Shown: positions 1 to 11,769, counted from the first letter of the stretch. The stretch is DNA of 64,000 bases from Cytidiella melzeri (GCA_022592445.1 JABYQR010000139.1:1-64000), one strand, 5' to 3'. The notes: generated by a model not told the origin, from the letters alone. Numbers and translations are program-made.

Positions 1-1299
1 GTGTGACACCTGTCAAAGAACCAAGACATACCCCGCCCCACCACATGGCCCACTCAATCCGCTAGATCCGCCCAATGCTCCATGGGAAAGTGTCACCACG
101 GACTTCATTGTCAAGCTACCGCCATGCAAAGGATAGGATTCCATCACGGTTGCAGTTGATCGAACAACCGCGCAGGTGCATTGTTACCCATCACGGGAAA
201 GCATGAAAACTCCCGAACACGTGCAGGATTATATTGCAAACGTGTTTCGACTCCATGGTGTACCTCGTCAGATGATCTCAGACTGCGGATCAGTGTTTGC
301 GTCCAAGTTCCTTCGTGCTATCTAGAGGCACTCAAGTAAAGTCGTCCATGTCCACCACGTATCACCCTCAGACAGACGGTAAAACAAAACGTATGAACCA
401 AGAGATAGAACAGTATCTCCGAGTATTCTGTTCCTTCCGACAGGATGACTGGGTAGACTGGTTGCCAATTGCGGAGTTTGCGCTCAATAGCCGAGTACAC
501 TCGTCCACTGGAAAGGCTCCCTTCGAGCTGATCTATGGGTATTTACAAGAGTTCCAAGTACCTCTGAACCCAGTATCGAATGTTCCTGCTGCTGACAAAC
601 GTCTTGAACTTTACGAGAAGCAGAAGAAGACGCTAAAGCTGCACTGCAGCTCACGGCAGAACGCATGAAACGATTCTACGATCACGGAGTTATGAGGGCC
701 CCGCAGTTTAAAGTTGGCGATAAAGTTTACGTGGAACGTGAAAAACATCCAAAGGAACAGCCGGTGGCAAAACTAGCACCAAAACGAGATGGCCCTTATG
801 AAGTTTGGAAAAGATTGGGGACCTGAATTATCAGGTCAAACTCACTATTCGAGATAAGCGACACCCGGTATTCCATGTGGATAGGTTACGGCCAGCCAAG
901 ACGGCAAGTTTGGTCCCTAACCGGGAATTTCCTGAACCTGAGCGATTGTGGTAGACAAGAAGAGGAGTATGAGGTAGAACAGATTCTTGAGTCAAGGATC
1001 TTTGGGCGAAAGAAGGAGTTCCAGTATCGCGTCAAGTGGAAAGGATACCCAGAATCAGAAAACTCCTAGGAACCCGCAACCAACGTTACTCATGCTGATG
1101 AAGCTGTTAAAGATTTCTACAGACGGCACCCAGGAGCTCCACGACTAATCGCTGCATCTCTATTCTTGGCAATGAATTTCCGACCAATCAACGAGAATTT
1201 TGAGAAACTACCTTCAGAAACTCTACGACGCGTATCCTTGTGGGAAGACGGAAAAGACTCAACTCCTGCCTTCCGGAGAAAAGGCCTTTAAAAGGGGGG
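1..1299 (+). pseudogene. Ty3/gypsy chromovirus pol 3' end (integrase and chromodomain), broken
   Basis: Decayed end of a Ty3-type polyprotein. The window opens inside the integrase zinc finger (CDTCQRTK). The catalytic core follows, with a TTDF segment and an SDCGSVF segment holding the two Asp residues, and then the HPQTDGKTKRMNQE stretch around residues 25-38 of the frame at 297-668. A chromodomain-like segment (EEEYEVEQILESRIF...YRVKWKGYPE) lies near 960-1065, followed by the usual DFYRRHPGAPR tail. Several stops and frame changes break it, for example near 130 and 325, at 661-666, and a TAG at about 1066 where a Trp codon is expected. Integrase would insert the cDNA and the chromodomain would guide target choice. 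Relatedness to the longer Ty3 element at 24.7-36.1 kb is clear from the shared integrase wording, but the LTRs differ, so it is a different family. Confidence 0.9.
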
Positions 1300-1302
1300 T
1301 AA

Positions 1303-1797
1303 TGTCACGAGCATGCACACTTTTTCCTTTATTTTCCTTTTATTTTCCTTATCTTATCTTATCGATTTCCTTATCTTATCTTATCAATAGCACATGACTA
1401 CTGCATGTGATCAGGTGCATGTGACAGACTGGTCACATGATCATAGAAGGTGCTGGAACATTGTGAAACACTGTAGAACATTGCATCATAGCACACCATA
1501 TGTTCCCACGGCAGTGTTAGGAGTACAGACCCGGTACCAGGGGTCCTTGTCTGAGATGTATATAACCCCACACTGTAGCTCCCTAAAGACCTCAGATTCT
1601 ACCTCCTGGTCTTTAGGTGACGTCCACCTTGTACCTAGTCCCTCACTATACTAATATAACCTGGTCTTTAGCTCATTGTCAGCTGCTCCCTCAGCGTCGT
1701 CTCTCTCTCTTTCCTCATCATCATTACCTCTGTCGTCATCGTCCACGCAAGTTTGCTCGTCGTTCCTCCCCCCCTGTCGTCACTCCCTCGCTCTTCA
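1303..1797 (+). repeat. 3' LTR of the Ty3 element (3' limit approximate)
   Basis: A purine-rich tract (AAAAGGGGGG, about 1290-1299) is followed by TAA and then TGTCACGAGC, the classic polypurine tract/LTR start arrangement. The LTR contains a TATA-like TGTATATAAC near 1555 and two 'cctggtctttag' copies near 1606 and 1660. The 3' end is placed at the CA before the copia-derived sequence at about 1797; no second LTR is in the window to confirm it. Confidence 0.6.
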
Positions 1798-2454
1798 TAG
1801 ATTTTGGTTGTGTTCTTGACATGCAACCAGAGATCTTGCGCGTGTTCTTAAGTTCCATTCAGCTCTCAGACGAAGCTCATTTTGTTCTTCCTTTTTGTCC
1901 TTAGCCACTTGCTTTTCTGAAGCTTTCTGCATATCCACTGGCCGCATGGAAAGTTTAGGATTTTTTCCAGCAGTTGAACTTTTGTTCTGGTTGATAGGTG
2001 GTGGCAAAGGTGGTTTAGGCTCAGGTCCTCGTTTGGTTTGTGGTTGTGGTTCTTTGTCAAGTACCGAAGCTGAAGGGTATTGCTGCTGTTGTCGAGAAGG
2101 ATGAGTAGGTGCTTGGTGCTCTTGATGATCATCATCTCCATCATCAGAATCTTGGTGACCTTGTTCATCATTCTCTTCAAAAGGTAAAAAATTACTGTGT
2201 GAAGGAACAGTGTTATCACTGGTATTGCCAATCAAAGGTTGTTTGGAAGGAGTAATATCTTTACAATACAGAAAATGAGTCTTGTCAAATACTGCATCAC
2301 GAGCAATGACAATTTTCTGTTTATCCCAGAACCGGTAACCTACACCCAGTTCATATCCAATAAATATCATAGGAGTTGCTTTTGGTGACAACTTGTTCTG
2401 ACAACTCTTGATCGGTACATGGACATATGCACGACATCCAAATACACGTGTCAC
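1795..2454 (-). pseudogene. Ty1/copia integrase C-terminal fragment
   Basis: The minus-strand reading frame starts with TRVFGCRAYVHVP and continues KLSPKATPMIFIGYELG and FDKTHFLYCKD. This order is typical of the region between the integrase core and the reverse transcriptase of copia elements ('RVFGC...K..P....FIGY'). It is followed by an acidic and Gln/Pro-rich linker. No integrase core, reverse transcriptase or RNase H is present on either side, so this is a truncated scrap. It is bounded on the left by the LTR above and on the right by a 66-bp segment also present in the MULE at 55.9 kb. Confidence 0.85.
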
Positions 2455-2518
2455 AGATTTTCAATGTTTCTACAAGACTTGCCTTACCAGGCAACGGTAT
2501 TATTGGGAATATTTAGGT
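2452..2518. repeat. 66-bp segment shared in inverted orientation with 55,937-56,003
   Basis: The stretch beginning CACAGATTTTCAATG and ending GGGAATATTTA reappears, inverted and nearly identical, at about 55,937-56,003 inside the MULE derivative. In both places it sits exactly at a junction between unrelated element sequences. It may be the end of an unrecognised short element or a transduced fragment. Confidence 0.6.
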
Positions 2519-3136
2519 GCTTATCCAGCGCTTATCCAGTGTCTATTTAGGCGCTTATCTGGCGCTTATCAGGCGCTTATTTCAGCGCTAATCAATTGAT
2601 GCACTGATGCGCCATCTGTCTCTGATGCGCTGATGCGCTCCTTTCCTTATCTGTGTATCACATGATAGAACTCTCTGGAACCTTGTGGAACATGCTGGAA
2701 CTATAATGTCATAGTATAGAACATTCCATTAGATGATGTCATAGCTCTTAGAACCTTCTGGAAAAGTCTAGCCTTGTCTTAGAACAAGCTAGAACAAGTC
2801 TAGCCTTGGAACTGGGTCATGGGGTCAGGTCATGGGGACAATTGCTATTGGTTGATTATTGAAGTGGCACCACTAGGGCATAGGGCATGCTTAGTAAGGT
2901 AGATTACTTTGCTTACTCATGTAGGTATTAGGGGTCTTGGGGTAGTACCTGGGGTCCTCCCCTTCATGTATATATAGAGGCACTCCTGAGGGCATATCCC
3001 CTCAGTCTTATCCACTCTGTCGATAAAGGACTACTCAGTACTCCCCAGTACTTTGCTCACCACACCTCTCACACTCAATCTCACCACATCCCCCTTAAGT
3101 TAACCAACTTATCTGGTGAGTGTAGCATTACTGTTA
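2519..3136 (+). repeat. LTR-like sequence with TATA box and GCGCTTATC minirepeats
   Basis: The region begins with a run of degenerate 11-12-bp units around GCGCTTATC (2519-2590). It goes on through a TATA box (GTATATATAG, about 2968-2977) and pyrimidine-rich sequence and ends near ACTGTTACA (3136). The terminal ~60 bp (CAACTTATCTGGTGAGTG...) recurs inverted at 63,655-63,725, which supports a dispersed LTR-type repeat. Neither the exact start nor a target duplication could be fixed. Confidence 0.45.
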
Positions 3137-4099
3137 CACATAGTACAACTCCAGAGGATGCCTAAAGCATACGTCTGAGGACAAGTACTAGCATGAGTCA
3201 TTTACTCATTATGTACGCCTTTGGTATAAGTGCTTAGCCTAGTCATACAATGAGTCATGCATTCATAGCATGAGTCATGCACTTAGTAATACAGTAGAAT
3301 AGCTGAAGTAGACATGTATAGTAGCTGCTTACATAAGTAGATACAGACATGTATATAAGCAGAGCTGCTGAAGCAGTAATAATAATAAGACTCATCTTCG
3401 AAGCTTGACAGCCTCTACCCCTTGTACACATATTCCACTTTGTTAGTCCTAACTGTCAAGCTGTGGTAACTGTTAAGCTGTAATCAACAGATACAAGCAT
3501 AGGTTCAATAGTCAAGAAACTGTTACCCATCTTGAAATCTGCACACATCTCTCTCTTGTCCCTAACCAATGCCATGGTCTGCAAGCTCCTCAGGAATCTT
3601 TCACTATGTGACTTGTTTACCAGTAGCACAATGAACACTACTGAAAAGGCAAGATGAGCAGGATCTCTACAGTTCAGCAGCTCTACCCCAGCAATACTAG
3701 CATTAGCAGGGCTGGCAATACAATCTCTAAATGCTGAAAGAAATGATACTTTCTGACAAGTGATTACATTTGAAAAAGCTACTTTGATCAGTGATTATGT
3801 TACTGGTAAGCAGATTGAGCAAGAAATATAGACTAGAATAGTACTTTTGCAAGTAACTCTGTTCCCCATAACAGCTTCAATGAACAACTATGTAACTAAC
3901 AATAATCTTGACAAGTAAACTGGTTGTGAATATTTACTCTAGTCAGTCATTGGTAAACCTTTATTAGCCAACCAATCTGTGATATTACTTTGTTAAGTAA
4001 CTTAATCACAAACAGCAAATTTGATAGGTAACATTATGTAAAAGAGATACCTTCCTAAATAACTTTATTACTGGTAACATCTTTGATTATTAATTTTAC
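3137..4099. other. AT-rich non-coding repeat with a second LTR-like promoter patch
   Basis: No credible gene. Around 3290-3430 there is another LTR-like patch (ACAGACATGTATATAAGCAG followed by AATAATAATAAGAC). A similar arrangement is at 45,650-45,700, so the two may be one LTR family. From about 3430 the sequence is the 'taactggtaac / gttactggtaag' type of non-coding repeat that also fills 7-11.6 kb and 60-64 kb. Confidence 0.5.
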
Positions 4100-4101
4100 T
4101 A

Positions 4102-6973
4102 CAGTCGAACCTCTCCTAACCCATACCTCTATAACCCCATAACCTCCTAAAACCCATGGTTTTTTGGCTCGACCGACTCGGTTTGCGGAGAAATTGAGCT
4201 GAAAACCCATAACCCCCTGATACCCCATAACCCATACCTTTTGGCGGCAAAAAACCCATACTTTGGCTAAGCGCCGCATTATGTAGGTGCATTATTTTAC
4301 AATCCCCCGCCAAATAAAATAATTCAGCATTTATTTTGCCTTATTTGACAGTGAGTTAATTTGTTTTTTGGATTAATTTGTAGTCGACTACAAAATGCCG
4401 CGCCGATCAGGCCCTAAGACCACCACCACCACTATCGCTCCAGGGCTAGCGAATTCATTCGCTGTCTTGGGTGATTCTCTGCATTCATACCTACAAATTT
4501 GCGGCGAGCGAACAGAGACATTTGCGCACGACGTGAGGTCGCGCCGTGATACATTTGACATTGGGCCGCTGAGCTGACCTTTTGCTCCGACTCGTCCTTA
4601 CTGACATGGGCAAGCCATTGGATGTCTTGAAGAAAGGCCTCGAGATTCTGCGGAAGCATGTGAGGGTGAGAAAAGATAAACTGAAGGAGAGGTTAGCCGC
4701 GAAGAAGACAATCTCAGCTGAGGACGAGCAATGGCTTGACGGAGAGGCGAACTTAGTCGACGAGCAGCGTGCCATAGAAGCTCTGGAGACGGCTTCGGAT
4801 TACGAACGAGGTCTCGAAGCGTTGGGCACGCCACAGCGAAAGGCTCTGCAGCGGCTGCGAGAGCTGGCCGGTGACATACCTAAAGCTGTCGGCACCAAAA
4901 GGAAGCGTAAGCCACATTTCAAACGTAAAGATTGTGTGCACTGACTGATAGCTCACTTGAAGGACCAGAGAAAAGTGCTGTCACGAAAGCACTTGAAGCG
5001 AAGCCGCAATCGGAAAAGCTGCCCGTCTTTACGAAGAAGACCAACGCGACATTGGATCAGCGCATCGAAATTCTCGACTGGCATCACAAGAATGGAGGCA
5101 ATCAGACACAGACTGCGAAGCACTTCGACCCCATCTATCCCAACTTACTGATTAAGCAGCCCCTAATCTCCAGCTGGCTCAAGAATGAGGATCGGTGGCG
5201 GAAACAGACAGACCAAGAACAGCCTCGCTTGGCGAAACGGTTCCGACAGACACAGCACCCTGTTGTTACGGAAATGTTGGACTTGTGGGTTACACAGGCG
5301 ATGGCTCATGGAATTCTCTTGACAGGCGAGGTGCTGCGGCAGAAGTGGACCACGTTTGCGGATCTGGCTGGTGTTCCGGAGGATGAGCGACTGACTCTGA
5401 GCAATGGGTGGCTCGAAAAGTACAAGGGTCATATGGGATTGAAGGAGTTCAAGCGACATGGTGAGGCTGGGTCGGTGGATGCTGAGAGCGTTGAGAGCGA
5501 CCAGAAACGGATCCAGGAGTTGCTCACAGAGTATGGATATGAGCTGCGAGATATTTTCAATATGGACGAGACTGGACTTTTCTATGCGTATGTACCTACA
5601 CCTTCTAACCCCATTTTGATTGCTCAATCTCCACTGAAGCCTTCCGCCCGACGTTGGACTGTCCGATAAGAAGCATTCAGGCGTGAAGGGAAGGAAAGTT
5701 CGGCTCACCTACGCATTCACAGCTAATGCAGACGGCTCGGAAAAGCTCCCTGCATTCATCATCGGTAAAGCGCACAAGCCACGGCCTTTCAAGAACAAGA
5801 CAGGCCCACAGCTTGGCTTTTATTACACGAGCAACGCCAAGGCATGGATGACCACTGTCGTGTATCAGGAATGGATACGGAAGTGGGATCACGAGCTTGG
5901 TCAGAAGAAGCGCAAGGTTCTGCTTCTTCAAGACAACTTCTCTGGGCACGCTGTACCCGACGACTTGGAAAATATCAAGGTGATCAACTTCAGACCAAAT
6001 CTGACGTCTCATGTCCAGCCGATGGATCAAGGGATCATACGGTGCTTCAAGGCTCATTACCGCTCCAGCTACATTCAGCGTGCTGTCAATCGTTACGATT
6101 GTGGTGTCACACCCTCTCAAATCTACGATATTGACCAGCTGGAAGCAATGCGCCTTGCTGATGCTGCGTGGCAAGAAGTCGACATGACTACGATCCGACA
6201 TTGCTGGCGCAAAGCTGGTATTCTCCCTTCGACATCCACCGCATGCGCTCCTGCCATGCCTTCCATACCATTCACATCTCTTACTCATAACACCGACGTG
6301 GACCCGGTTGTCGCGAGCACAGAACACAACCCGATCAAGGATGCCGAGAAAAGTGTTGAGAAAGCTCTCAATGATCTCACCGTGACCGGTGCTCTGCAAA
6401 ACCGCAACCGAATGGACCTTGAGCATCTGCTCAATCCTGTGGACGAGGATATCGAGGCTATAATGGAGAGCACAGAGGAGGACATTTGCGCTGCGGTCTT
6501 ACAGTCACACAAGGCACGAGATGAAGCTCCGATCAATGGCGGAGATGATGACATCGACGACGACGCGACGTTTGAAGCGGTTCCCACCCGCCAGGAAGTT
6601 CTGAAAGCTGCCGCTATCATCGACAGCTACATTCGCGATGTCAATGATCCCGCCGCGCGCAAGATGGAGTCGTTATTAGGTACTTTTCGCCGTCAACTTC
6701 GCTTGGACATGTCCCGCGCAACAGTCCCTACATTGATCACTTCGTACTTCAATGCTTCCTGAATTTTCCCTTTTCTCACTCAAGTTCACCTAGTGCAATT
6801 TGCTCAATAGATGTACATATTCTACAGTCTACTACTACAGCCTGAAGCCTCTTCAATTTTCTTCAACCGCATAACGGGCGCTTAGCGTGGGAAACCTCTC
6901 GTATGCCATGACCTCTCAAAACCCATACCCTGGGTCCTATCCCGAGGGGTATGGGTTAGGAGAGGTTCGACTG
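4102..6973 (+). mobile_element. Complete pogo-like DNA transposon with TA duplication
   Basis: Perfect terminal inverted repeats begin CAGTCGAACCTCTCCTAACC at 4102 and end with the reverse complement at 6973. Each end is flanked by TA (4100-4101 and 6974-6975), the target duplication of Tc1/mariner/pogo elements. The 2,872-bp element carries one spliced transposase gene with no lesion that I can find. The flanks on both sides belong to the same non-coding repeat, as expected for a clean insertion. Further 'acccata' motifs are repeated inside both termini. With intact ends and gene, this is the best candidate for an autonomous element in the window. Confidence 0.93.
4395..6762 (+). CDS. pogo-like transposase (HTH-psq, CENP-B HTH, DD30D), four exons
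   Basis: Proposed exons 4395-4532, 4615-4906, 4963-5587 and 5640-6762 join in phase to 725 codons without a stop. The introns are 82, 56 and 52 bp with GT...AG ends, and a good branch site (ACTGAC) lies in the first. The protein has a basic N-terminus, a coiled-coil-like charged region (about residues 50-140), then a pipsqueak-type helix-turn-helix (DQRIEILDW...QTAKHF) and a CENP-B-type DNA-binding domain (NGWLEKYKGHMGLKEFKRHG). The DDE_1 catalytic core has Asp345 (FNMDETGLFY), Asp450 (LLLQDNFSGH) and Asp481 (QPMDQGIIR). Thirty residues between the last two gives the DD30D spacing of the pogo group. It would cut and paste its own element at TA sites. The start is the first ATG after the terminal repeat. 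Splice sites are inferred from phase and consensus. Confidence 0.85.
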
Positions 6974-6975
6974 TA

Positions 6976-9027
6976 CTGGTAACAACTTTAGTCAGTAACT
7001 ATATTACTGATCTAAGCAGCTTACTTCAGGTATTACCAGAATGCTCTAGTTGCAATACCTGAAGAATGAAGAAGATTTGTTCCAGCGTGCACCAGCACAT
7101 TGATGGTTTTTGACGAGGAGAGCATGTGGGTTTCTTGTTACATCATTGCAACTGATTGTTTTCATAAATTCCAGAAACACCTGCTGCTAGCTGAGCAAGA
7201 GTTTCCATCAAAAAACAGGCAGTTTCAACGAGGATGAGGAAGTTCAGACATCAACAGGCTCTTGCTGGTACATGATTCTAAATTCTGGTCAGGTAAATCA
7301 CAGACATTGCTTGCTCTATGAACAAGGAATACAATCAGAAGATATGCCACAAATATTAATATGTCTGAGCAAGAATTACAAGTAGTTTGAAAGCTAACAA
7401 AACAAATCCAACCCCTACATTCTTGGACAATGTAAATTTGGGGTTGCATCAGCAGTGAGCACTGCATCTGATTGTTACACAAGTTTTCACAACCATTAGT
7501 TGCTCTCTAAGGAGGAGTTAAAATCAGAACATAGCATGTGGCAGTTCTAATGGGGCTGAGGCAGTTCAGACATCAACAGGACGTGGTTGCATCAGCATTG
7601 AGCACTGCCTTTGATTCTTCCATACAGTTTCACAACCACCGGTTGCTCTATAAGCAGGAGTTACCATCAGAGCACAACCTGTGGCAGCTCTAATGGGGGT
7701 AAGGCAGTGCAGACATCAGCTGGAGGTGGTTTTATCAGCAGCAAGCGCTGTGTTCGATTGGTCCACAAAGTTTCACAACCACTACTTTCTAAGCAAGAAT
7801 CACAACTGTAGCAGTTCCAATGGGGGTGAGGTAGTTCATACATCAACAGTACATGGATGCATTGGCAGCAAGCACTGCATTTGACTGGTGCACAAGGCTT
7901 CACAACCACTACTGTCTAAGCAGGAGTTACAATCAGAACACAGTCTGTGGCAGTTCCAATAGGGGCAATGCAGCTCAGACATTAATAGGACATGGTTGCA
8001 TTGGCAGCAAGCACTGCATCGGATGGTTTCACAAAGTTTCACACCCATTAGTTGCTTTCTAAGCAGGAGTTACAATCAGAATACAGCCTGTGGCAGTTCA
8101 AACATCAACAGTACGTGGTTGCATCAGCAGCAAGCACTGCATTTGATTGTTCCACAAAGTTTTACAACCATTAGTTCCTCTCTAAGCAGGAGTTACAATT
8201 AGGACACAGCCTGGGGCAGTTCCAATGGGGATGAGGCAGTTCAGACATCAACAAGACACTTGTAACATGTTTTGAGAGTTGATCTAATGAGACATCCACA
8301 AGCCCTTCATTCTTGAAGCAAGATATCTCCTGGCAACAGCAGTGAACACTGCTCAAGATTAATGGTAAGATATATGAAGCCCTTGCTACCACTGGTGACT
8401 ACCACTCTTGCTGGCACATGATGTCAAATCATGTTCATGTACATGGAAAGCAATCTACAGACATTGCTTGCTCTCTGAACAAGGAATAAAATCAGAACAC
8501 ATGCTACAAATATTGTTGGTTCTGAGCAAGAATTACAAGTATTTTGGAAGCTAACAAAACAAATCTAACCTTTACATTCTTGGACAATGTAAATTTGGGA
8601 TTGCATCAGCAGTGAGCACTGCATCTGATTGTTACACAAAGTTTCATAATCACTAGTTGCTCTATAAGCAGGAGTTACAATCAGAACACAGCCTGTGGCA
8701 GTTCTAATGGGGCTGAGGCAGTTCAGACATCAAAAGGACACATGTAACATGTTATGGGAGTTGATACAATGAGACACCCTCAAGCCCTTCATTCTTGAAG
8801 CAAGTAGATTTTTAGAATCAGCAGTGAACACTGCACAAGAACAATGACAAGATATATGAAGCCCCTTGCTACCATTGGTGACTACCTTCATCAATGTAGG
8901 GCTCCGTTTCCCACAACCAAAGTTATCAATTGTAGTGCAGTGACTTTATCCCAGATCAAGTTGCTTATCAAAGGTGTCATCAATAGTAAATACCCTTACT
9001 ACAGTCAAGATTCATGACTAGATTACT
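6976..9027. repeat. Non-coding repeat region containing a ~143-bp tandem array
   Basis: No gene seen. From about 7540 to 8260 a unit of roughly 130-145 bp is repeated five to six times. Each copy contains 'gcagttcagacatcaacagg', 'gcaagcactgcat', 'tttcacaaccac' and 'agcaggagttacaatcag'. The same unit occurs in opposite orientation at 29,740-30,470 and singly near 62,300-62,450 and 63,250-63,420. Longer blocks (for example 7,260-7,500 and 8,420-8,720) are also duplicated. This is a dispersed family with an internal satellite-like core. Confidence 0.7.
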
Positions 9028-9030
9028 TGG

Positions 9031-9429
9031 CACTGAGTAACCACGGCCCAATTTCCGGTGGAAAAACATGAGAAATACGTGAGAAAAAATGGCGATTTTA
9101 CGGTACCTTTTTGTAGCAGAAATAGCGCCAAAAAACACTGAATATTTCATCTTGTTTTTCTTGTGAGCGAATGGATGAAAAAGTGGCTTTTTTCTCAATG
9201 CGTTTTTCCGGCCTTTTGGTGATGCCTAAATGGAGCGTCACCAAAAGGCCGGAAAAACGCATTGAGAATAAAGCCACTTTTTCATCCATTCGCTCACAAG
9301 AAAAACAAGATGAAATATTGAGTGTTTTTCGGCGCTATTTCTGCTACAAGAAGGTACCGTAAAATTGCCATTTTTTCTCACGTATTTCTCATGTTTTTCC
9401 ACCGGAAATTGGGCCGTGGTTACCCAGTG
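9031..9429. mobile_element. CACTG-ended foldback element, copy 1
   Basis: A 399-bp near-perfect palindrome. It starts CACTGAGTAACCACGGCCCA, ends with the matching inverted sequence (GGTTACCCAGTG), and has two ~185-bp arms around a short loop at about 9218-9245. A 3-bp direct repeat TGG flanks it (9028-9030 and 9430-9432). CACTG termini with variable 3-bp duplications match the CACTA/EnSpm (CMC) superfamily, so I read it as a non-autonomous foldback of that type. It encodes no protein. A second copy is at 18,085. Confidence 0.85.
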
Positions 9430-9432
9430 TGG

Positions 9433-11607
9433 CAAGGTTCTTACCAGGAACAAAGTTTTTGACTGAGGCTCTTTTTGGTAACAAATCCACTGGTTCAAGT
9501 AAGAATTTTAGACTATGTGACTTGTTAAATTTGCTATCAGTAACATAATCACTTGTAACCCTGCTCCTGCAGTTTACCCAAATTTTATCTAGATTATTTA
9601 ACATAGTTCAACACCATTACAAAGATGACACACATCAAACAACCTTCATCTCTATGCTCTACTCCACAAACTTCTTTTGATTCTGTACTCACCCCTGTTG
9701 TTGCACTGTAAATGATACAGCACAGTTCTTCCCTGTCCTGAATGATTGCGTGCTCTAGTGAAGACAAACCACTCACTTACTATACATGACTCATCAATGA
9801 AGCTTTCCACAACAGACTTAGTCAAGCTTCTACCAGCTGCAAGTTCACTTACAGATCTAGCTCAAGAAGTAATAGCTCATTCAATCTTCAGGGATTGTAC
9901 TTGCCGCTTTCCGGCCTTGCTAATACTAGTTAATGACATGATATATGAAGCACCTTGCTAACATTAGTGACTACCTTTATTAGTGTATGCTTGCTTTTCC
10001 TGCAGCCAAACTTGTTGATTGTAATACAATCACTTTGACTCAGACCAAAGGGGTTGCAGATAATATTTGTCATTTGGCCAGCTATTAACGGCTATTTGAA
10101 CAAGATTACTCAGTCAAGCTGCTACCAGTTGCAAATTTGCCTAATAATTTGACTCAGAAAAGCATCATTTCTTCTAGCCTTCAGGATTTGTACTTACTGC
10201 TTGCTGGTCCATCCTGTTAACACTATTACAATAAGTCTGGGCACTGGTAACAAGATCAGTAAGCAGCTGCCTCTCCCAATTTCTTGTTTTTGTTTTTGCT
10301 TACAGTTTCAAACAGTTTCTAGATAATACTTTGGATGTAGTATGAATCCTTGACTGCTGTTGGTCATTGTGCATTGAAAGTCAAAATTTTCTGAAGGTAC
10401 CTACAGGTATACCTGTGGTGGCAAAATCCAGTTACCTGCACCTGTGACATACCTGTACAGGTAGGTACCTGCTACCTGCAGGTCAGATACCTGCAGGTGT
10501 TGGTGCAGGTCAACCACAAGGTATTTGCTACCCTTGCTGAGCTTTAGTCCAGGTGCACTGTTTCAGCTTTGCATACATGAGAGCTTATTTACCTGCTTAA
10601 TTAGGCCAGAATTGACGGCCGAGATATTGCATAGCTCACTTTGTTACCAGCAATATCTCTCATAGGTAGATCTGCAACCAGTATTTCACATGAAGTATGC
10701 CTAGACCTACAAAATGGCCTGGCCAATTGAGATGAATGTCCATCATCCTGTTTACCTGATAAACCCACTTTTTCTGCCAAAATACTGAAAAAGTGGGTTT
10801 CTCAGGTAATCAGCCTTACTCCATCAGCTGTGTTAGAACCCTGTGATGTGCTTTTTTGGCCCTGACTGTTATGTGAAGTAGGCTTTGTGTGATCATTATC
10901 AATGTGGTTGGATGGGAGTAACAAAATGCTGATAGATGCTGTACAAGTGTGTAACAACAGGGATCAGCTGAGTTTCAATTTGAGTCTGAGCTGTTTCTCA
11001 GTAATCTGGCCCTGATTTCCTCAATCCTGCTTCAACTTGGAAGATCTTGTTTCCAGGACATTGGAAGAACATAGAGCTATCCAATGGTGTATGATTTGTT
11101 TTCATTTGTGCCCATTTGCCAGCTGTAAAAATTGAGACCGTTTTTTTAAATCAGAAAATGTGCTATATTACCAAGTTTTGAAGGGCTAGTAACAAAGCCC
11201 AGGTAGTGCCATCAATTCCATTCATTTTACTGATGCAGAAACTTTTACTGAGTGTATTGCCCATCAAGTTCACACACATTGGGAAACAGTAGTGTTACAT
11301 CTAAACAGACATCAAAGCAGTTGCCTGCACTGAAACAATTCTACTTCATTCTTCAGGAATTGTAATAGTTACTACTACAGTCACTATATATGGTTGCATA
11401 ATGCCTGAAAAGGACTGTGGAAACTCTGCTACCTTGGAACAACTTTACAGCAAGACATGGAAAACTAAAATGGTAACCCCAAAGGCCGTCGCACGAGTCC
11501 AAGTCCCTGTTGGTGTGAATACATATAATGAGCAGCCATCCACTCTGGTATGGTCACATCTGTAGGCTTAGGTGTCTCTGGGTTTCTATACACCTGAGCC
11601 AATATGT
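9433..11607. repeat. Non-coding repeat region with a CAGGTA/TACCTG cluster and a hairpin
   Basis: No gene is supported. The region repeats motifs of the 27.5-31.2 kb insertion, for example the sequence at 9,880-9,935 (…TTGCCGCTTTCCGGCC…), which is the inverse of 27,481-27,540. The motif TTCTTCAGGAATTGTAA recurs near 11,345. At 10,396-10,511 there are about twelve copies of ACCTG/CAGGT within some 115 bp. At 10,753-10,806 an inverted repeat (TAAACCCACTTTTTC / GAAAAAGTGGGTTT) could form a hairpin. Confidence 0.6.
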
Positions 11608-11769
11608 CTATGAATCATAGTTGTTTGCTGCTATCTCGTCCACATGCACTAACTGGTCGTGCTGGGGAAAAGAAAGAAATGCAGATGGTATGTTGGGTGG
11701 GGTAGAAGACACAGCCAATGCACCAGTGAACATGGTAGCGTACAAAACAAGAGAGGTTGTGAACCGCAT
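11608..11769 (-). CDS. Short predicted secreted peptide (53 aa), likely truncated paralogue of the 59.3-kb gene
   Basis: The minus frame starts MRFTTSLVLYATMFTGALA, a plausible signal peptide: one basic residue, a hydrophobic core and small residues at the cleavage site. It runs 53 residues to TAG. The first ~25 codons and the sequence just 5' of the ATG match the gene at 59,259-59,738 (MRFSTSLILFSTIF...), but the rest is unrelated or lost, so it is probably a truncated relative. Upstream on the same strand lie the tandem splice-unit copies. Short length and a repeat setting make it uncertain whether it is still a gene. Confidence 0.4.
   Translation of the reverse strand: MRFTTSLVLYATMFTGALAVSSTPPNIPSAFLSFPQHDQLVHVDEIAANNYDS

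Noticed and set aside
4932..4951. First AG (4,950-4,951) as acceptor of pogo intron 2
   Set aside because: It shifts the frame; the next AG at 4,961-4,962 keeps the phase and the whole 725-codon frame.
7540..8260. CRISPR-like array
   Set aside because: Repeat and 'spacer' parts are all similar between units; it is a eukaryotic tandem repeat with no cas genes.
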